Source: an uncultured bacterium
GTDB lineage: Bacteria; Verrucomicrobiota; Kiritimatiellia; RFP12; UBA1067
Length of the DNA stretch: 33,086 nucleotides
NCBI GenBank assembly: GCA_902761035.1
Contig: CACWIW010000070.1
Span: forward strand, 1-33,086
Direction: 5' to 3'
This document shows, piece by piece, positions 1 to 7,566 of this stretch (its first letter is position 1; each line of letters begins with the position of its first letter). Made by a program: the position numbers and the translations under genes. Under the pieces are notes generated by a model. That model did no database searches. It worked only from the letters and a program-made list of their open reading frames with translations, and was not told where the DNA came from.

Positions 1-238
1 CTCTGCGTGAGACTTTCAACCGAGGATTTTAGGTTAATTTATATCAATTCGTGCCTCTGTACTGCACAAATTCGGCACGAATGCGATTGTTCACAAATGC
101 CATCATTGCCACCAATACAAATAGGAGGGATCTCCTCCGCTCTGCAATTGATATTTGTGATTTGTGAACAATGTTGGCAAGAAGATTTGTGAACAATACT
201 CGATGGAGCGTTCAGGTAATTTTTGAGTGATGACTAAG
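1..238. other. Gene-free left edge with inverted repeats
   Basis: No convincing gene lies here. The only open frame (plus strand, 7-192) has no ribosome-binding site, no recognisable motif and cysteine-rich composition typical of random translation. The stretch is clearly more AT-rich than the coding DNA to its right. It holds a group of ATTTGTGAACAAT repeats and a short GGAGG/CCTCC hairpin at about 124-138. It lies downstream of era, so it may be the control region of a minus-strand gene off the left edge (inference). Confidence 0.6.
86..197. repeat. Three copies of ATTTGTGAACAAT, one inverted
   Basis: The 13-mer ATTTGTGAACAAT occurs directly at 160-172 and 185-197, and inverted (ATTGTTCACAAAT) at 86-98. 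Its core, TTGT-GA-ACAA, is itself a palindrome apart from the two central bases, as expected of an operator for a dimeric regulator. The similarity extends beyond the 13-mer, because ATTGCCACCAATACAAAT at 105-122 resembles the inverse of the right-hand arm. The whole is therefore an imperfect inverted repeat of roughly 40 bp arms. Role unknown; operator cluster or structured element are both possible. Confidence 0.7.
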
Positions 239-1213
239 TCAGCGGGTGGCGCCGAGGTAGCCCATCTCCGCAAGGAGGCGGTTGTTCTTCATCCAGTTGG
301 GCTCGACCTTGACCCACAGTTCCAGACGCACCTTCACGCCGAACATGTCGGAAAGCTCCGGTTCCGCGCTCAGACGCACCGCCTTCAGGAGCGAGCCGCG
401 CGGGCCGATTACGATGCCCTTCTGCGACGGACGGTTCACGTAGATCGTCACCGCCACGTCCCAGCCGCGCTTGCGGTCCTCGTGCAGATCCTTCACCGCC
501 ACGCCAACCTCGTGCGGCACCTCGTCGCGGAGACGCTGGATCAGCTTCTCGCGCACGACGTCCGCAATCGCGAGCTTGCGCGGGTAGTCGGTCACGACGT
601 CCTCGGGGAACAGCGCAGGGCCGGGGGTCGCCAGGTCGTAAAGTACATCCAGAAGCGCGTCGCAACCGCCCTTGCGGATGCCGCAGCAGGTGACCCAACG
701 TGGTTCAACGGGCAAGATGCCCGTTGTCCCAGTGTTTTCAACGGGCGAGACGCCCGTTGTCCCAGTAGTGACTTCCTTCCACAAATCGCGGAACATGGTC
801 TCGTAGAACGGGGAACGGTCACACTTGTTGAGCGCGAATACGACCTTTTCCGGATGTTCCTTTACGACGCGGCGCATCCAGCCTTCGTCCTCGAGCTGCG
901 GCTCATGCGCCGCATCAAAGACGACGAGCAGGATGTCCACGCCGGCGGATGTGGCGCGCGCCATGCCGTTGAGGAGCTTGCCGAGCGGTCCGACCGCCTT
1001 GTGGAGGCCGGGCGTGTCGAGCAACACGAGCTGTCCGCGCGTGTCCTCCACGATGCCGCGGATGGTGTTGCGCGTCGTCTGCTCCACGGGGCTGACGATG
1101 GACACCTTTTCGCCGACCATCTGGTTGACGACGGTGGATTTTCCGGCGTTCGTGCGTCCCACGACGCCGACCATCGCCGATTTGCGCATCGGAGTCTGCG
1201 GCTGCTCTGGCAT
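239..1213 (-). CDS. era: GTPase Era
   Basis: Era is an essential GTPase that binds the 3' end of 16S rRNA and helps mature the 30S ribosomal subunit. The 324-residue protein shows the P-loop GRTNAGKST (19-27), DTPG (66-69), NKCD (129-132) and a C-terminal KH domain with GIVIGPRGSLLK (266-277). It is about 20 residues longer than usual. The excess is residues 150-170 (TTGTTGVSPVEN and a second copy), which is the translation of a palindromic repeat inserted in frame between G4 and G5. The start lies one base after the etfA stop; an alternative ATG eight codons later (MRKSAM) is possible. It is the last gene of the run etfB-etfA-era. Family call is secure; only the effect of the insertion is open. 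Confidence 0.96.
   Translation of the reverse strand: MPEQPQTPMRKSAMVGVVGRTNAGKSTVVNQMVGEKVSIVSPVEQTTRNTIRGIVEDTRGQLVLLDTPGLHKAVGPLGKLLNGMARATSAGVDILLVVFDAAHEPQLEDEGWMRRVVKEHPEKVVFALNKCDRSPFYETMFRDLWKEVTTGTTGVSPVENTGTTGILPVEPRWVTCCGIRKGGCDALLDVLYDLATPGPALFPEDVVTDYPRKLAIADVVREKLIQRLRDEVPHEVGVAVKDLHEDRKRGWDVAVTIYVNRPSQKGIVIGPRGSLLKAVRLSAEPELSDMFGVKVRLELWVKVEPNWMKNNRLLAEMGYLGATR
706..759. repeat. Tandem 33-bp palindromic repeat inside era
   Basis: Two units 33 bp apart each form a short perfect hairpin: CAACGGGC/GCCCGTTG (706-713 and 719-726, 5-base loop) and CAACGGGCG/CGCCCGTTG (739-747 and 751-759, 3-base loop). Each is followed by TCCCAGT. Because 33 is a multiple of three, the reading frame of era is kept and the repeat is translated as GTTGVSPVENT-type peptide. 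This is a REP-like element family recognised from other PVC genomes by its translations; that link is from memory. Confidence 0.85.
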
Positions 1214-1214
1214 G

Positions 1215-2048
1215 TCAGAGCAGCTCGTTGACTTTCTTCATCACCTCGAAGGCGTCGGCCACGTAGAGGACGTCCGCCTTGCCCTGCGCCCAGCCACAGT
1301 TCGCGTCCAGGTTCACGGCACGACGTTCGCCGATGAAGCGCCAGCCCACCACGTGCGGTTCCTCGCCGTGGCAGCACGTCGAGAGGCCCTTCGCGTGACG
1401 CGGCGTCGCGCCGGTCTGTCCGACCTGGTTCATGTGCGACATGAACTTGAACGCCTCCGCCGCCTCCGGCATGTCGACGAGGCTCTTCGACGAGCCAAGG
1501 GATGCGCCGGACTTTGCAAGGAAGCCGGTGATCGTGGACGCGGCCTCGTCGAGGTGCGTCGCGCCGTCCGCCTGCTTCTTCGTCCAGCCCGCGCCCGCGA
1601 CGAACAGGAGCTTCGCATCGGGCTTGATGGTCGATTCGCCGCCGCCGGAAGCCGCCACGAGACCGTTCACCCTCGTGCGCGACGAGGTCGCGGGGGCCGG
1701 GTCGAGCGCGGCCGGCTCCACGCCGGCCTTCGCGCAGATTTCGGCGAAGAGCGAGGGATCGGTCACGATCACCCATGGACGCGCCGCGCGAGAGAACGTG
1801 ACGAGGATGCGCTGGCGGTAGAGCCAGCGCTGGGCGGTAACAGTCTCGCCATCGATGGTGAGGCTCACGACGTTCGTATCCACCTGCGCGCCGGCGCAAA
1901 GCGCAGCCGCGCCGATGGCGCGACGCACGCGCGATGTACCCGGCAGCAGCACGATGTCCGCGCCGCTTGTCTTGATGGCTTCCGCAAGGGCGGGTTTGTC
2001 CTGCGCGAAGGAGCCTTGTCCGGAGAGGTTGTATGCGGCAATCTTCAT
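1215..2048 (-). CDS. etfA: Electron transfer flavoprotein alpha subunit, divergent
   Basis: EtfA carries the FAD of the heterodimeric electron transfer flavoprotein, which shuttles electrons between acyl-CoA-type dehydrogenases and a quinone or ferredoxin partner. The N-terminal half matches the ETF alpha/beta Rossmann-like domain. The C-terminal FAD domain is recognisable by FVAGAGWTKKQ near 150, QVGQTGATPRH near 210 and a terminal NCGWAQGKADVLYVADAFEV block. The segment after QTG, normally VAPKLYIAVGISGA-like, is replaced by a Cys/His-rich stretch (GLSTCCHGEEPHVVGW). FAD binding may thus differ from classical EtfA. I chose ATG at 2048: it overlaps the etfB stop as ATGA and has GGAG upstream, rather than the GTG four codons earlier. 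Family is likely, exact subclass uncertain. Confidence 0.82.
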   Translation of the reverse strand: MKIAAYNLSGQGSFAQDKPALAEAIKTSGADIVLLPGTSRVRRAIGAAALCAGAQVDTNVVSLTIDGETVTAQRWLYRQRILVTFSRAARPWVIVTDPSLFAEICAKAGVEPAALDPAPATSSRTRVNGLVAASGGGESTIKPDAKLLFVAGAGWTKKQADGATHLDEAASTITGFLAKSGASLGSSKSLVDMPEAAEAFKFMSHMNQVGQTGATPRHAKGLSTCCHGEEPHVVGWRFIGERRAVNLDANCGWAQGKADVLYVADAFEVMKKVNELL

Positions 2049-2854
2049 TGTTTGATCCACTCCACGATTTCGGCGGCGATCGCGTCCACCGTCATGTCCT
2101 TCTTCACCACCGTGTCGCGCTTCGCGGCGGGCACCTCGGCCTTCGCGTAGGCGATGCCGCCCGTGCCGACGTTCGCGGCCGGCGCCTTCATGAGCGCGGG
2201 CATCACGCCGCGCATGTTCATCATGCCCGTCTGCGGGTTGTTCGGGGGCTCGGGCAGGCTGCCCGTGGCCCAGCCGATGGCGGCGGGGAAGCCGGCGCAG
2301 GTGGAGGACTGGTACTGTCCCCCTTCCACGCGCTCAAGCACCGTAAAGGTATCGTCGTCCGCAAGCTTCAGCTCGTCCACGGCCATGAAGAACTCGCCTA
2401 TGCCGAGCTTCTCCGCCACGAACTGGAGCGTCACGCCCGCGTCGCGGGACGCGCTTGCGCAGCCGCCGAAGAGAAGCGTGGAAGAGAGGTCGAGGCCCGG
2501 AATCGCCTGAATGGCCTTCGCGAGCTCGGTGGCGGTCTCCTGCGCGTCCGTGAAACCGCCGGCGGGCGCGTTCACGGCGACGAGCTGGAACGGCGCCTTC
2601 TGCGCGACGGTCATCATGAGTTGCTGGAGCTTCGCCTTGGGTCCGAGCGCGACAAGCGTCACCTTCGAGCCGGCGCGCGCCTTCGCGAGCGCGGCCGCCT
2701 CGTAGAGGGCACACGCTGCCCAGGGATCGAGGACGCTTGGGAGCATCTGCTCGTTCTTGAGGCCGGGACCCTGCGGGGTCTCGACCGGTTCAAGCGTCTG
2801 GAGCGGGTCCGGAACGAGCGACCCGCACACGATGATGTTCAACGGTTTTCCCAT
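2045..2854 (-). CDS. etfB: Electron transfer flavoprotein beta subunit
   Basis: EtfB is the AMP- or second-FAD-binding partner of EtfA. The 269-residue length is normal. The N-terminus (NIIVCGSLVPDP) matches the usual KxVPD start. Residues 41-75 have the DPWAACALYEAAALAKAR and VTLVALGP blocks equivalent to the nucleotide-loop region, and LLFGGCASASRDAG near 127-140 stands where classical EtfB has GxQAxDxDxxQ. It is therefore somewhat divergent, like its partner. AAGGAACAG precedes the ATG. No acyl-CoA dehydrogenase or ETF:quinone oxidoreductase lies in the window, so the electron donor is unknown. Confidence 0.88.
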   Translation of the reverse strand: MGKPLNIIVCGSLVPDPLQTLEPVETPQGPGLKNEQMLPSVLDPWAACALYEAAALAKARAGSKVTLVALGPKAKLQQLMMTVAQKAPFQLVAVNAPAGGFTDAQETATELAKAIQAIPGLDLSSTLLFGGCASASRDAGVTLQFVAEKLGIGEFFMAVDELKLADDDTFTVLERVEGGQYQSSTCAGFPAAIGWATGSLPEPPNNPQTGMMNMRGVMPALMKAPAANVGTGGIAYAKAEVPAAKRDTVVKKDMTVDAIAAEIVEWIKQ

Positions 2855-2881
2855 CGACTGTTCCTTACTTCAGAACCGAGA

Positions 2882-4330
2882 TCAGCCGACGGTGTTGAAG
2901 TTCTGACCCAGCTTGGAGAAGTCGACGGCCTCGAAGCCGAACGGCTTCTGGTTCTTCCAGGCGCCGCAGGTGAAGTCGGGGATGTCCATCGAGCGGCCGC
3001 GGTTGTCGGCGGACTTCTCGGTGAGTTCGCACAGACAGCACCAGCTCGCGAGGTCGTACACGTTCATGTCGAGCGGGAGGCCCAGCTGCAGGCAGTAGCT
3101 CAGACGCAGCACCATGAACGTGTCCATGCCGCCGTGTCCGCCAACGGAACCGAGCACCTTCTTGACCTCATCGGACTGCGCCCAGATCGGGTGCTTGTAC
3201 TTCTGGCGGATTTCCTCTGTCTTCTTGGGATCGTAGCCGTGCGCACCCTTGCCGAGCGACTCTTCGATCGCGATACGCAGCGGATAGTCATTCACCACGC
3301 CGCGCGTACCCTGGATGAGGTTGAGGCGGCTGTAGGGACGGGCGGTGCCGACGTTGTGCTGCACCATGATGGTGCGGCCGTTCATGGTGCGGATGATGCT
3401 CGTGTTCATGTCGGCCATCTTCACCTTGAGCGAACGACGCCACTGATCGTCCTTCGAGTCACCCGTGTAGCGGGCGCCGAGCTCTTCGAAACCTGCCTGC
3501 TTGGAATCGACGGACACGACGAAGTCGAAGCGGTCGCCGCGGTTGATGTCCATGTCCATGCAGATCGGGCCGAGGCCGTGCGTCGGGTACTGGTTGCCGC
3601 CGTGCTTGATGTTGTGGCGGAGACGCCAGTAGTTCCAGTAGCCGCCGCCGCCGGTCTTGTCGTTCCACTTGCCGTAGTTGTACGTGCGGAGGTCGTGGAT
3701 GTACGCGCCCTCGCCGTGGGTGATCTCGCCCAGGAGGCCGAGGTGGCAGAGGTTGTACGCGAGCAGCTCGGACTCGCCGTAGCAGCAGTTCTCGAGCTGC
3801 ATGCAGTGGCACTTCGTCTTTTCCGACATCTTGACGAGCTCCCAGCACTCGTCTACCGTGAAGGCGCTCGGCACTTCGATGACGACGTGCTTGCCGCACT
3901 TCATCGCGTAGAGGGCGATCGGCACGTGCAGTTCCCACGGCGTCGCGTTGTAGACGAGATCGACTTCCGGATCCTCGCAGAGACGCTTCCAGTCATCCGC
4001 GCCCTTGTCGCCGTAAACCTTCGCCTGAGGGGCATGGTGGTCCTTCAGGAACTTGATCGCCCTGTTGCGGCGGGCGGCGTTGATGTCGCAGATGGCGCTC
4101 ACATAGCTGCCGGGGATGTACGTGAAGTTGTCCACGCCCGTCCGGCCGCGGCCAAGGCCAATCACGCCCACGCGGAGCGTCTTGATGGGCGGCGCCGCAT
4201 ACGTCATCATGCTGCCGGCCGCGCCGCTGCAACAAGGCTGCGCTGCACGTGCGCTTTTGCTGCTGGCGGCCGCGATGGCGGCACTCGTCCAAAAGGCACT
4301 CTTCAAAAAGTCTCTACGATTCTGGTCCAT
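2882..4330 (-). CDS. GH109-family NAD-dependent glycosidase, Tat-exported
   Basis: GH109 enzymes are Gfo/Idh/MocA-fold proteins that use bound NAD in an oxidation-elimination-reduction mechanism to release alpha-linked N-acetylgalactosamine. The 482-residue protein begins with a twin-arginine signal (NRRDFLKSAF, then an Ala-rich segment to about residue 30) and an NAD motif GVIGLGRGRTG (54-64). It has the family blocks YNATPWELHVPIALYAMKCGK, ENCCYG, HGEGAYIHDLR, GGNQYPTHGLGP and NRGDRFD, all of which I recognise from GH109. AAGGAAAAAGCC is a fair ribosome-binding site. The upstream gap (4331-4381) repeats TTAATGGGTTTTT twice. GalNAc specificity is inferred from the family; other GH109 specificities are possible. 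Confidence 0.85.
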   Translation of the reverse strand: MDQNRRDFLKSAFWTSAAIAAASSKSARAAQPCCSGAAGSMMTYAAPPIKTLRVGVIGLGRGRTGVDNFTYIPGSYVSAICDINAARRNRAIKFLKDHHAPQAKVYGDKGADDWKRLCEDPEVDLVYNATPWELHVPIALYAMKCGKHVVIEVPSAFTVDECWELVKMSEKTKCHCMQLENCCYGESELLAYNLCHLGLLGEITHGEGAYIHDLRTYNYGKWNDKTGGGGYWNYWRLRHNIKHGGNQYPTHGLGPICMDMDINRGDRFDFVVSVDSKQAGFEELGARYTGDSKDDQWRRSLKVKMADMNTSIIRTMNGRTIMVQHNVGTARPYSRLNLIQGTRGVVNDYPLRIAIEESLGKGAHGYDPKKTEEIRQKYKHPIWAQSDEVKKVLGSVGGHGGMDTFMVLRLSYCLQLGLPLDMNVYDLASWCCLCELTEKSADNRGRSMDIPDFTCGAWKNQKPFGFEAVDFSKLGQNFNTVG

Positions 4331-4381
4331 GGCTTTTTCCTTTTTTAATGGGTTTTTTTAATGGGTTTTGGATTTGGTTTC

Positions 4382-5437
4382 TTACTTCTTGGTTGCAGGG
4401 GCAGGTGCCGGCGCGGGAGCGGGCTTCGCAGCAGGAGCCGGAGCGGGTTTGGCCGCAGGGGCGGGAGCAGGCTTAGCAGCAGGAGCCGGCGCAGGCTTGG
4501 CCGCAGGAGCCGGAGCGGGTTTGGCCGCAGGGGCGGGAGCAGGCTTAGCCGCAGGAGCCGGCGCAGGCTTGGCCGCAGGAGCAGGAGCGGGCTTAGCCGC
4601 AGGAGCCGGTGCGGGCTTCGCCGCAGGAGCGGGTACAGGCTTGGCCGCAGGGGCAGGTGCAGGCTTGGCCGCAGGGGCAGGAGCGGGCTTGGCCGCAGGG
4701 GCGGGCAATGCTGCGTCAGCCGCAGGAAGATTGAACGTATCGAGCGGAGAGGCGTCAACGCGGCTGAAGTCGTAGTGTTTCAGTATGGCCAACGTGAAGT
4801 CGATGCGCGACTTCTGTTGTTCGTCAACGGTGGTCTCCTTCAATGCGTTCAAGTCAGCCTCGGCACCCGCCACGTCGCCTTGCTGGGCCTTGCAGCGCGC
4901 AATGCCCAACTTTGCGGTAACGCGGAATGCGTCGTGCGACTTGTCCTCATCGGCCGCGTATGCGGAGAACGCCTCGGACGCCTCGGCGTACTTCTTGAGG
5001 CCCTCAAGCGAGAAGGCGCGTCCGAGCACGGCGATGTCGCGGAACGGGTCGTCCTTGACCGCGTCCTTGATCAATGCCTCGTACACGTCCAGCGCGTCCT
5101 GGAAGTGGTCGGCGTCGTAATGGCTTTTCGCCAGACGCAGCTTCAGCGCCGTGCCGACATTGGACGAGCCGTATTCGGACACCGCAGTGGCCAGCTCGTC
5201 CGGCGTGTTGGCGCGCGAAAGTGCCTGGCTCGCGGCGGCATTGCGGCTGCGCATGTATCCGCGCACGCCGTAGAAACCAGCTACGCCCAGGGCGACGACG
5301 AGAAGCATCATCAGCGTGGACTTTCCCTCCTTGACCCACCAGTCCCAGAGGGGAATGAGCTCTGGTGCCGCCTTCACGAATGCGGGAAGGGCCGGATCGA
5401 CGTCATTCTGGACGTCAGCTTCTTTCTTTTCTGTCAT
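4382..5437 (-). CDS. Membrane-anchored TPR protein with Ala-Pro-Lys repeat tail
   Basis: I know no specific gene for this 351-residue protein. Visible parts are a cytoplasmic N-terminus (MTEKKEADVQ), one transmembrane helix near residues 41-58 (STLMMLLVVALGVAGFYGV), and a TPR-like helical region to about 250 (YDADHFQDALDVYEALI; KKYAEASEAFSAYA). A tail of about 100 residues follows, made of roughly twelve AAKPAPAP octads. The layout resembles YfgM-type proteins, which are single-pass TPR proteins at the Sec translocon or cell envelope; that is an analogy. The start at 5437 is preceded by AAGGTG and overlaps the pcnB end by 23 bp, so the two are probably cotranscribed. The tail could span periplasm or peptidoglycan. 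Confidence 0.75.
   Translation of the reverse strand: MTEKKEADVQNDVDPALPAFVKAAPELIPLWDWWVKEGKSTLMMLLVVALGVAGFYGVRGYMRSRNAAASQALSRANTPDELATAVSEYGSSNVGTALKLRLAKSHYDADHFQDALDVYEALIKDAVKDDPFRDIAVLGRAFSLEGLKKYAEASEAFSAYAADEDKSHDAFRVTAKLGIARCKAQQGDVAGAEADLNALKETTVDEQQKSRIDFTLAILKHYDFSRVDASPLDTFNLPAADAALPAPAAKPAPAPAAKPAPAPAAKPVPAPAAKPAPAPAAKPAPAPAAKPAPAPAAKPAPAPAAKPAPAPAAKPAPAPAAKPAPAPAAKPAPAPAAKPAPAPAPAPATKK
4388..4706. repeat. 24-bp tandem repeat encoding AAKPAPAP octads
   Basis: Roughly twelve to thirteen imperfect copies of a 24-bp unit (plus strand GCAGGAGC-G-G-GCGGGCTTGGCC type) lie within the 3' part of the TPR gene. The period is exactly eight codons, so copy-number change would not break the frame. 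Units differ mainly at synonymous positions, with one Val substitution (KPVPAP). It is coding VNTR, not CRISPR, since there are no unique spacers. Confidence 0.9.
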
Positions 5438-6647
5438 TTTTGTCACCTTGTTCGTTGCACGTTTTCCGGGACATAGCGTCCCAGGCATCAATTGTTTCCT
5501 CGCTGCGGCCCTCCGCGCGGGCCACGATGCGGTTGAAGTCGAGCGCGTCGGCGAAGTCGCGGTTGTGGATGAAACGCCGACGGGTACGTTGCGGAGGCTG
5601 CGAGAGACGCTTCACGCTGTCGATCAGCAACGTGGCCAGGAAGTATGTCGCCTTCGGTATCTTGAGGGACGAGAGCATGGTGCCCACCACCTCGCGGGAG
5701 CGTCCAGGCCGGCTCTTTGCCATCGCGGTGTAAAGTACCGCAGCCCGCAGTCCGTTCGCGACCTCCACCCCGCGTTCGTGCATGGCGCGCTCGTAGCGGT
5801 CCAGCACTGCGAGGTACTTCCACGTGGCAGATTTCTCCCCGCCGTCTGAGTCGATGAACTTCGCCAGGTCCGGCAGCAGGTCGCCCATGAGGCCGAAATC
5901 CCAGAGCATGCGGAACGCCTTCTCAGACGTTCCGTATGAAAACAGTCGGAACAACTCCTCGCAGAGTCGCGGCACGGACGCCGTGAGAATGCACGAATGG
6001 AGCGAACGGATTGCCTTCTCCGTCTTGCGCTCGATCGCGAAGTCGAGGCGCGCCGAGAACTTGATCGCGCGCATCATGCGTACGGGGTCCTCGCGGAAGC
6101 GGATCATCGGGTCGCCGATTGAGCGGATAAGGCGTTTCTTCAGGTCCTTTAGGCCGCCCACGTAGTCGATGACGGAAAAATCCTTGATGTTGTAGAAAAG
6201 GCCGTTCACCGTGAAGTCGCGACGGTAGGCGTCCGTCTCCGGCGTGCCAAACGTGTTGTCCTCGAGCGGCCCCTCCGCCGCGTGTTCGATGATCTCGCCG
6301 ACGGTCTGCGAATTCTGGCGGAACGTGGCCGTCTCGATGACCTTCTGGCCGAAGCGGACGTGCGCAAGGCGGAAACGGCGGCCGATGAGGAAGCAGTTGC
6401 GGAACGCGCGCTTCACTTCGTTCGGCTTCGCGCTCGTACCCACATCGAAATCCTTAGGCTTGCGCCCGAGAAGAAGGTCGCGCACGCCGCCGCCAACAAG
6501 GTATGCCACATAACCAAGACCCGACAGACGGTAGAGCACTTTCAGCGCGTCAGGGTCAATATTTTTGCGCGAAATACAGTGGTCAGCCCGCGCGCATATC
6601 ACGGGCTGTGCATTTTTTTGTTCTTTTCTTCTAAAGAAGCCAAACAT
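5415..6647 (-). CDS. pcnB: PcnB-type poly(A) polymerase / CCA tRNA nucleotidyltransferase
   Basis: This is a class II nucleotidyltransferase that adds A residues (PcnB) or CCA to RNA 3' ends. The segment HCISRKNIDPDALKVLYRL near residues 23-41 is the PcnB signature. It is followed by the catalytic VGGGVRDLLLG and the metal-binding pair KDFDVG, then IGRRFRLAHV, RRDFTVNGLFYNI, DYVGGLKDL and IGDP..RFREDPVRMMRA. The C-terminal RNA-binding helical part is present. ATG at 6647 gives MFGFFRRKEQ and fits the family; the TTG thirteen codons earlier is less likely. No clear Shine-Dalgarno site was seen. Whether it makes poly(A) or CCA cannot be decided from sequence alone. Confidence 0.92.
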   Translation of the reverse strand: MFGFFRRKEQKNAQPVICARADHCISRKNIDPDALKVLYRLSGLGYVAYLVGGGVRDLLLGRKPKDFDVGTSAKPNEVKRAFRNCFLIGRRFRLAHVRFGQKVIETATFRQNSQTVGEIIEHAAEGPLEDNTFGTPETDAYRRDFTVNGLFYNIKDFSVIDYVGGLKDLKKRLIRSIGDPMIRFREDPVRMMRAIKFSARLDFAIERKTEKAIRSLHSCILTASVPRLCEELFRLFSYGTSEKAFRMLWDFGLMGDLLPDLAKFIDSDGGEKSATWKYLAVLDRYERAMHERGVEVANGLRAAVLYTAMAKSRPGRSREVVGTMLSSLKIPKATYFLATLLIDSVKRLSQPPQRTRRRFIHNRDFADALDFNRIVARAEGRSEETIDAWDAMSRKTCNEQGDKNDRKERS

Positions 6648-6694
6648 GAATTGAAATATTATGCCAAAAAAACGGGGGGAAATCAAGTGCAGAG

Positions 6695-7552
6695 TTAGGA
6701 TCGGCGGGAGGATAGGAGCGCGATCTCGTCCCGGTAGCCGTCGAGGTCGTTTGGAGTCTCCAGATAGAACGGCAGATCGCGCAGACGCGGATGGTTGATC
6801 ACGCGCACGAGGGCGTCGAGTCCGATCTTGCCCTTCCCAATGCAGGCGTGGCGGTCCTTGTGGGAACTGCGGACGTTGAGCGAGTCGTTGAGGTGGATCG
6901 CGTGGAGACGGTCGAGGCCGACGACGGAATCGAACGCATTCAGCACGCCGTCAAGATCGCCCACGACGTCGAAGCCGCCATCCCATACGTGGCAGGTGTC
7001 GAGGCACACGCCGAGACGATAGGCGTAGGGGATGTTCGGCTCCACGGCGTCGATGATCGCGCGAAGCTCCTCGAACGTGCCGCCAACCTCAGAACCCTTT
7101 CCGGCCATGGTTTCAAGGAGGATGGTGGTGGCTGGCGGCTTCGGGAGACGGGAGAGAATGCGCACGAGCATGGAGGAGATGAGCTCGATGCCCTTCTCGG
7201 TGCCCTGTCCCACATGGCTGCCGGGATGGAAGTTGTAGAGCGCGCCGGGGGTGAGCTCGAGGCGCTTGAGGTCGTCCGACATCGTTGACTCCGCGAACTC
7301 GCGCACGCGCGCGTCAGCGCCCGCGGCGTTGAGCGTGTAGGGCGCATGGGCGAGGATGGGGCCGATGCCCTCGTTCTCGGCGTAGTCGAGGAAGGCGCGC
7401 ACGTCGGCTGGATCCACGGGCTTCGCCGCTCCGCCGCGCGGGTTGCGGGTGAAGAACTGAAAGACGTTCGCGCCGATGGCGCGCGCGGTCTGTCCCATGG
7501 CGAGGTAGCCTCCAGCCGACGACAAATGGCATCCGATCTTGAACTTATTCAT
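6695..7552 (-). CDS. nfo: Endonuclease IV (AP endonuclease)
   Basis: Endonuclease IV cuts DNA at abasic sites using three zinc ions in a TIM barrel. The 285-residue protein starts [11 protein letters not shown] and has the metal-ligand motifs in order: FHPGSH(VGQG), [41 protein letters not shown] and YLETP. All expected His, Asp and Glu ligands appear to be present and the length is normal. The start at 7552 has GAGAGG upstream and lies 14 bp after the trkH stop, so an operon with trkH-tatCB is likely. An upstream extension of the frame is Arg/His-rich and unlike the family, so I excluded it. Confidence 0.95.
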   Translation of the reverse strand: MNKFKIGCHLSSAGGYLAMGQTARAIGANVFQFFTRNPRGGAAKPVDPADVRAFLDYAENEGIGPILAHAPYTLNAAGADARVREFAESTMSDDLKRLELTPGALYNFHPGSHVGQGTEKGIELISSMLVRILSRLPKPPATTILLETMAGKGSEVGGTFEELRAIIDAVEPNIPYAYRLGVCLDTCHVWDGGFDVVGDLDGVLNAFDSVVGLDRLHAIHLNDSLNVRSSHKDRHACIGKGKIGLDALVRVINHPRLRDLPFYLETPNDLDGYRDEIALLSSRRS

Positions 7553-7566
7553 TTCATTGCCTCTCT

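Noticed and set aside
7..192. Small plus-strand open frame at the left edge
   Set aside because: No ribosome-binding site or motif, and it runs through the repeated ATTTGTGAACAAT sites, so it is unlikely to be coding.
2033..4348. Very long plus-strand open frame (771 codons) opposite etfB and the GH109 gene
   Set aside because: It is an antisense shadow of high-GC codons: Arg/His/Val-rich, no ribosome-binding site, no motif, and the minus strand holds clear families.
4388..4706. Possible CRISPR-like array
   Set aside because: The 24-bp units abut directly with no unique spacers and encode a regular peptide tail.
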